Made by a program: the position numbers and the translations under genes. A stretch of DNA of 14,158 nucleotides from a bacterium (GTDB lineage: Bacteria > Planctomycetota > Planctomycetia > Pirellulales > Pirellulaceae). Positions 11,968-14,158 of the stretch are shown here, piece after piece. The notes under the pieces were generated by a model. It was given only the letters and a program-made list of their open reading frames with translations. It ran no database searches and was not told where the DNA came from. The stretch is taken from positions 1-14,158 of the forward strand of contig JAUIHJ010000120.1 in NCBI GenBank assembly GCA_030432015.1, in the 5' to 3' direction. Within the stretch, counting starts at the first letter, position 1. The number at the start of each line of letters is the position of its first letter.

Positions 11968-14158
11968 ATGTCACGCCCTGTTGGTTCACGCGGAATCGGC
12001 CCTTCAATCGCGACCTTGCTCATGATGTTGGCATTGGTCGTGACGCGGTCAGTGGACGCCGGTACGGGTCTGCCTGCGGCAGAGCCCGACGATGTGGAGA
12101 TGGACGCGGCGCACCTGAATCGTATCGATCAGGTGGTCGCGGAAGGATTGGCGGAGAAGAAGATGCCGGGCTGCGTTGTCTGTGTCGGTCGCCGTGGGCA
12201 CATTGTATTTCGGCGTGCCTATGGGTTTCGGCAGTTGGAACCGACCAAGGAGTCGATGACGGTCGACACGGTTTTTGACATGGCCTCCATCACCAAGCCA
12301 GTCGCCACGGCGACGAGTGTGATGCAGTTAATCGAGCGTGGACAAGTGCGGCTACGTGATCCGGTTGCCAAACACCTGCCGGAATTCGGACAAAACGGCA
12401 AATCCGAAATCACGGTCCGTGATCTGCTGCTGCACGAAGGCGGCTTGATTCCTGACAACGGACTGTCCGACTACAACGATGGTCCGCAGGTGGCCATGGA
12501 GAAGATCTTTGCGTTGCCGTTGTTTGTCGAGCCGCGAACCAAATTCGTCTATACGGATGTCGGCTTTATCGTGCTGGCCGAACTGGTCCGCCGCAAGACC
12601 GGCCAGAACGTCCACGAGTTTACGCAGGAGAATCTTTTTGGCCCACTGCAGATGACAGAGACGGGTTATCTGCCGCGTGAGGAATTGCGTGCCCGGGCCG
12701 CTCCAACGGAGCAGCGTGCGGACCATTGGATGCGCGGTGAAGTGCATGATCCGCGTGCTTTTCGGCTTGGCGGAATCGCCGGCCACGCCGGGCTCTTTTC
12801 GACCGTCGACGATTTGGCCGTCTACGCGCAGATGATGCTTGCTGGAGGGACGTACCGCGGCCAAACGATCTTGGGACCCCGCACCGTCGACCTAATGACC
12901 CGGCCGTACACTGTTTCGCGCGGCTTGCGAGGGCTCGGCTGGGACAAGCAGACCGCTTATTCATCGAACCGCGGTGAATCGTTTTCGCCACAAGCTTTCG
13001 GCCACGGCGGGTTTACCGGAACCACGTTGTGGATGGACCCGGAGCTGGAGCTATTTGTTATTTTTCTCAGCAACCGTTTGCACCCTGATGGCAAAGGCTC
13101 AGTGAATCACCTGGCGGGCCGGATCGGCACGATTGCGGCCGGGGCCATTCGTTTGCCGTCGCAGCCTGGCACACCTGACGCAGGGCAGTCAAATGCGACT
13201 CCCACTCCCAAAGTTCGGCTCGACGAGGATCTCGCGGCTCCGGCGCCGGTGGACGTCCTGACCGGCATCGACGTGCTGCAACGCGACGGATTCCAACGGC
13301 TGCAGGGCCGCGTTGGCTTGATCGCAAATCATACGAGTATCAATCGCGACCGGATCAGCACGGTACAAGTCCTGCACGACGCTCCGCAGGTGAACCTGGT
13401 GACGCTGTTCAGCCCCGAACATGGTTTCCGCGGGACGCTCGACCAGCGCATCGTCAACGACGCGAATGATGAGTCGACCGGCCTCAAAATCCATAGCCTG
13501 TATGGCGCCACCCGTCGACCGACGGCCGAAATGCTGGCGGGCGTCGATACGTTGGTCTTTGATATCCAAGACATCGGGACGCGGTTCTATACGTACGTTT
13601 CGACCATGGGCGAAGCAATGCGTGCCGCTGCCGAGCACAATGTTCGGTTCGTTGTGCTCGACCGCCCCAACCCGATCGGCGGTGTGCAGGTGGCCGGCCC
13701 GGTTCTCGACGACGGGCGCGAGTCGTTCGTTGGTTGGCACACGTTACCGGTGCGCCATGGCATGACCGTAGGCGAGCTGGCTCGGATGTTCAACGCTGAA
13801 CTTGGCCTTGAGCTCGACCTGCACGTGGTTCCGGTCGAAGGATGGCAACGGCAGGATTACTTCGATGCCACCGGCCTGACGTGGATCAACCCTTCGCCTA
13901 ACATGCGGAGTCTCACCGAAGCCATCCTCTATCCGGGCGTTGGGTTGTTGGAAACCACGAACCTGTCCGTCGGTCGCGGAACCGACACGCCGTTTGAAGT
14001 GGTCGGAGCGCCCTGGATTGATGGCCGTCGGCTCGCGGACGCCCTCAATCGGTCGAGCTTGCCCGGCGTGCGGTTTGTGCCGATCCGATTTACGCCGGAA
14101 GCGAGCAAGTTTGCGGATGTCGAATGCGGCGGCGTCAACATCCTGGTTGTCGATCGAC
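11968..14158 (+). CDS. namZ: Secreted AmiE-like serine hydrolase fused to NamZ (DUF1343) exo-beta-N-acetylmuramidase, cut by window end
   Basis: The frame is open to the last base (730 codons seen), so the 3' end is missing. Residues 1-31 are a signal peptide (hydrophobic I14-V25, cleavage after V-D-A31). Domain 1 (about 50-395) is a beta-lactamase-fold serine hydrolase: S107-I-T-K110 nucleophile motif, Y195-T-D197 in the usual Y-x-N position, H347-G-G-F-T-G351 as the third motif. Its B. subtilis counterpart in the namZ cluster, AmiE, is a MurNAc-L-alanine amidase. A Pro/Thr/Ala-rich linker (396-427) leads to domain 2 (428 onward), a NamZ/GH171 domain: V449-G-L-I-A-N-H-T-S, F481-S-P-E484-H-G-F-R-G489 (conserved Glu), F531-D-I-Q-D-I-G-T-R-F-Y-T, L564-D-R-P-N-P-I-G-G, and N641-P-S-P-N-M-R-S-L-T. 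About 300 residues of this domain are present, and perhaps 80-100 are missing. AAGGA lies 9 bases before the ATG. The gene follows the symporter by 119 bases and probably acts outside the inner membrane, freeing MurNAc for import. Confidence 0.9.
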   Translation, partial: MSRPVGSRGIGPSIATLLMMLALVVTRSVDAGTGLPAAEPDDVEMDAAHLNRIDQVVAEGLAEKKMPGCVVCVGRRGHIVFRRAYGFRQLEPTKESMTVDTVFDMASITKPVATATSVMQLIERGQVRLRDPVAKHLPEFGQNGKSEITVRDLLLHEGGLIPDNGLSDYNDGPQVAMEKIFALPLFVEPRTKFVYTDVGFIVLAELVRRKTGQNVHEFTQENLFGPLQMTETGYLPREELRARAAPTEQRADHWMRGEVHDPRAFRLGGIAGHAGLFSTVDDLAVYAQMMLAGGTYRGQTILGPRTVDLMTRPYTVSRGLRGLGWDKQTAYSSNRGESFSPQAFGHGGFTGTTLWMDPELELFVIFLSNRLHPDGKGSVNHLAGRIGTIAAGAIRLPSQPGTPDAGQSNATPTPKVRLDEDLAAPAPVDVLTGIDVLQRDGFQRLQGRVGLIANHTSINRDRISTVQVLHDAPQVNLVTLFSPEHGFRGTLDQRIVNDANDESTGLKIHSLYGATRRPTAEMLAGVDTLVFDIQDIGTRFYTYVSTMGEAMRAAAEHNVRFVVLDRPNPIGGVQVAGPVLDDGRESFVGWHTLPVRHGMTVGELARMFNAELGLELDLHVVPVEGWQRQDYFDATGLTWINPSPNMRSLTEAILYPGVGLLETTNLSVGRGTDTPFEVVGAPWIDGRRLADALNRSSLPGVRFVPIRFTPEASKFADVECGGVNILVVDR

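Noticed and set aside
12352..13740. Minus-strand ORFs (12352-12864, 13189-13740) opposite the AmiE-NamZ gene
   Set aside because: They are antisense to two intact, motif-rich domains. The true gene is open to the window end.
1..14158. CRISPR array, tRNA/rRNA genes, prophage or defence island
   Set aside because: No regularly spaced repeats, cloverleaf-like segments, phage genes or defence enzymes were seen. RecD2 alone is a housekeeping-type helicase and not a defence marker here.

Overview
The window looks like a chromosomal stretch from a planctomycete, probably of the Pirellulales type. This is inferred from gene content and is not proven. The pointers are a long REP-associated (Y1/HUH) transposase of a form I associate with planctomycetes, a secreted Cu/Zn superoxide dismutase, a HEAT-repeat protein with an unassigned C-terminal part, fairly high G+C, and mostly monocistronic genes with mixed strands and sizeable gaps. 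No tRNA, rRNA, CRISPR array or prophage is visible.

Left part (1-5768): a RAYT-type transposase (129-1241, minus) has two copies of a short AATATGGG..TCCC motif behind its start. It is followed by a periplasmic or extracytoplasmic Cu/Zn superoxide dismutase (1576-2133, minus), which has all metal ligands but neither cysteine of the usual disulfide. A complete RecD2-type helicase (2495-4663, plus) ends directly against the stop codon of a convergent alpha/beta hydrolase (4664-5434, minus).

Middle part (5769-8003, plus): two very small membrane proteins (36 and 64 residues) are followed by a 519-residue cytoplasmic HEAT-repeat protein. A 10-bp perfect inverted repeat wraps around the stop codon of the second small gene.

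Right part (8091-14158): the most interesting block is a cell-wall sugar salvage locus. On the minus strand, murQ (MurNAc-6-phosphate etherase) is followed by a BadF/BadG-type sugar kinase resembling MurK. On the plus strand, diverging across a 202-bp gap, lie a sodium:solute symporter and a secreted two-domain protein. Its first domain is a serine beta-lactamase/AmiE-like hydrolase and its second is a NamZ (DUF1343, exo-beta-N-acetylmuramidase) domain, cut by the window end. Read together, the fusion would strip stem peptide and release MurNAc outside the membrane, the symporter would import it, the kinase would phosphorylate it, and MurQ would remove the lactyl ether to give GlcNAc-6-phosphate. 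The logic matches the namZ/amiE/murQ cluster of Bacillus subtilis and the murTKQ cluster of Tannerella forsythia, but with a different importer from Bacillus and with amidase and muramidase fused. This is a peptidoglycan recycling route in a phylum once thought to lack peptidoglycan. No NagZ, NagA/NagB or MurR-like regulator is present in the window.
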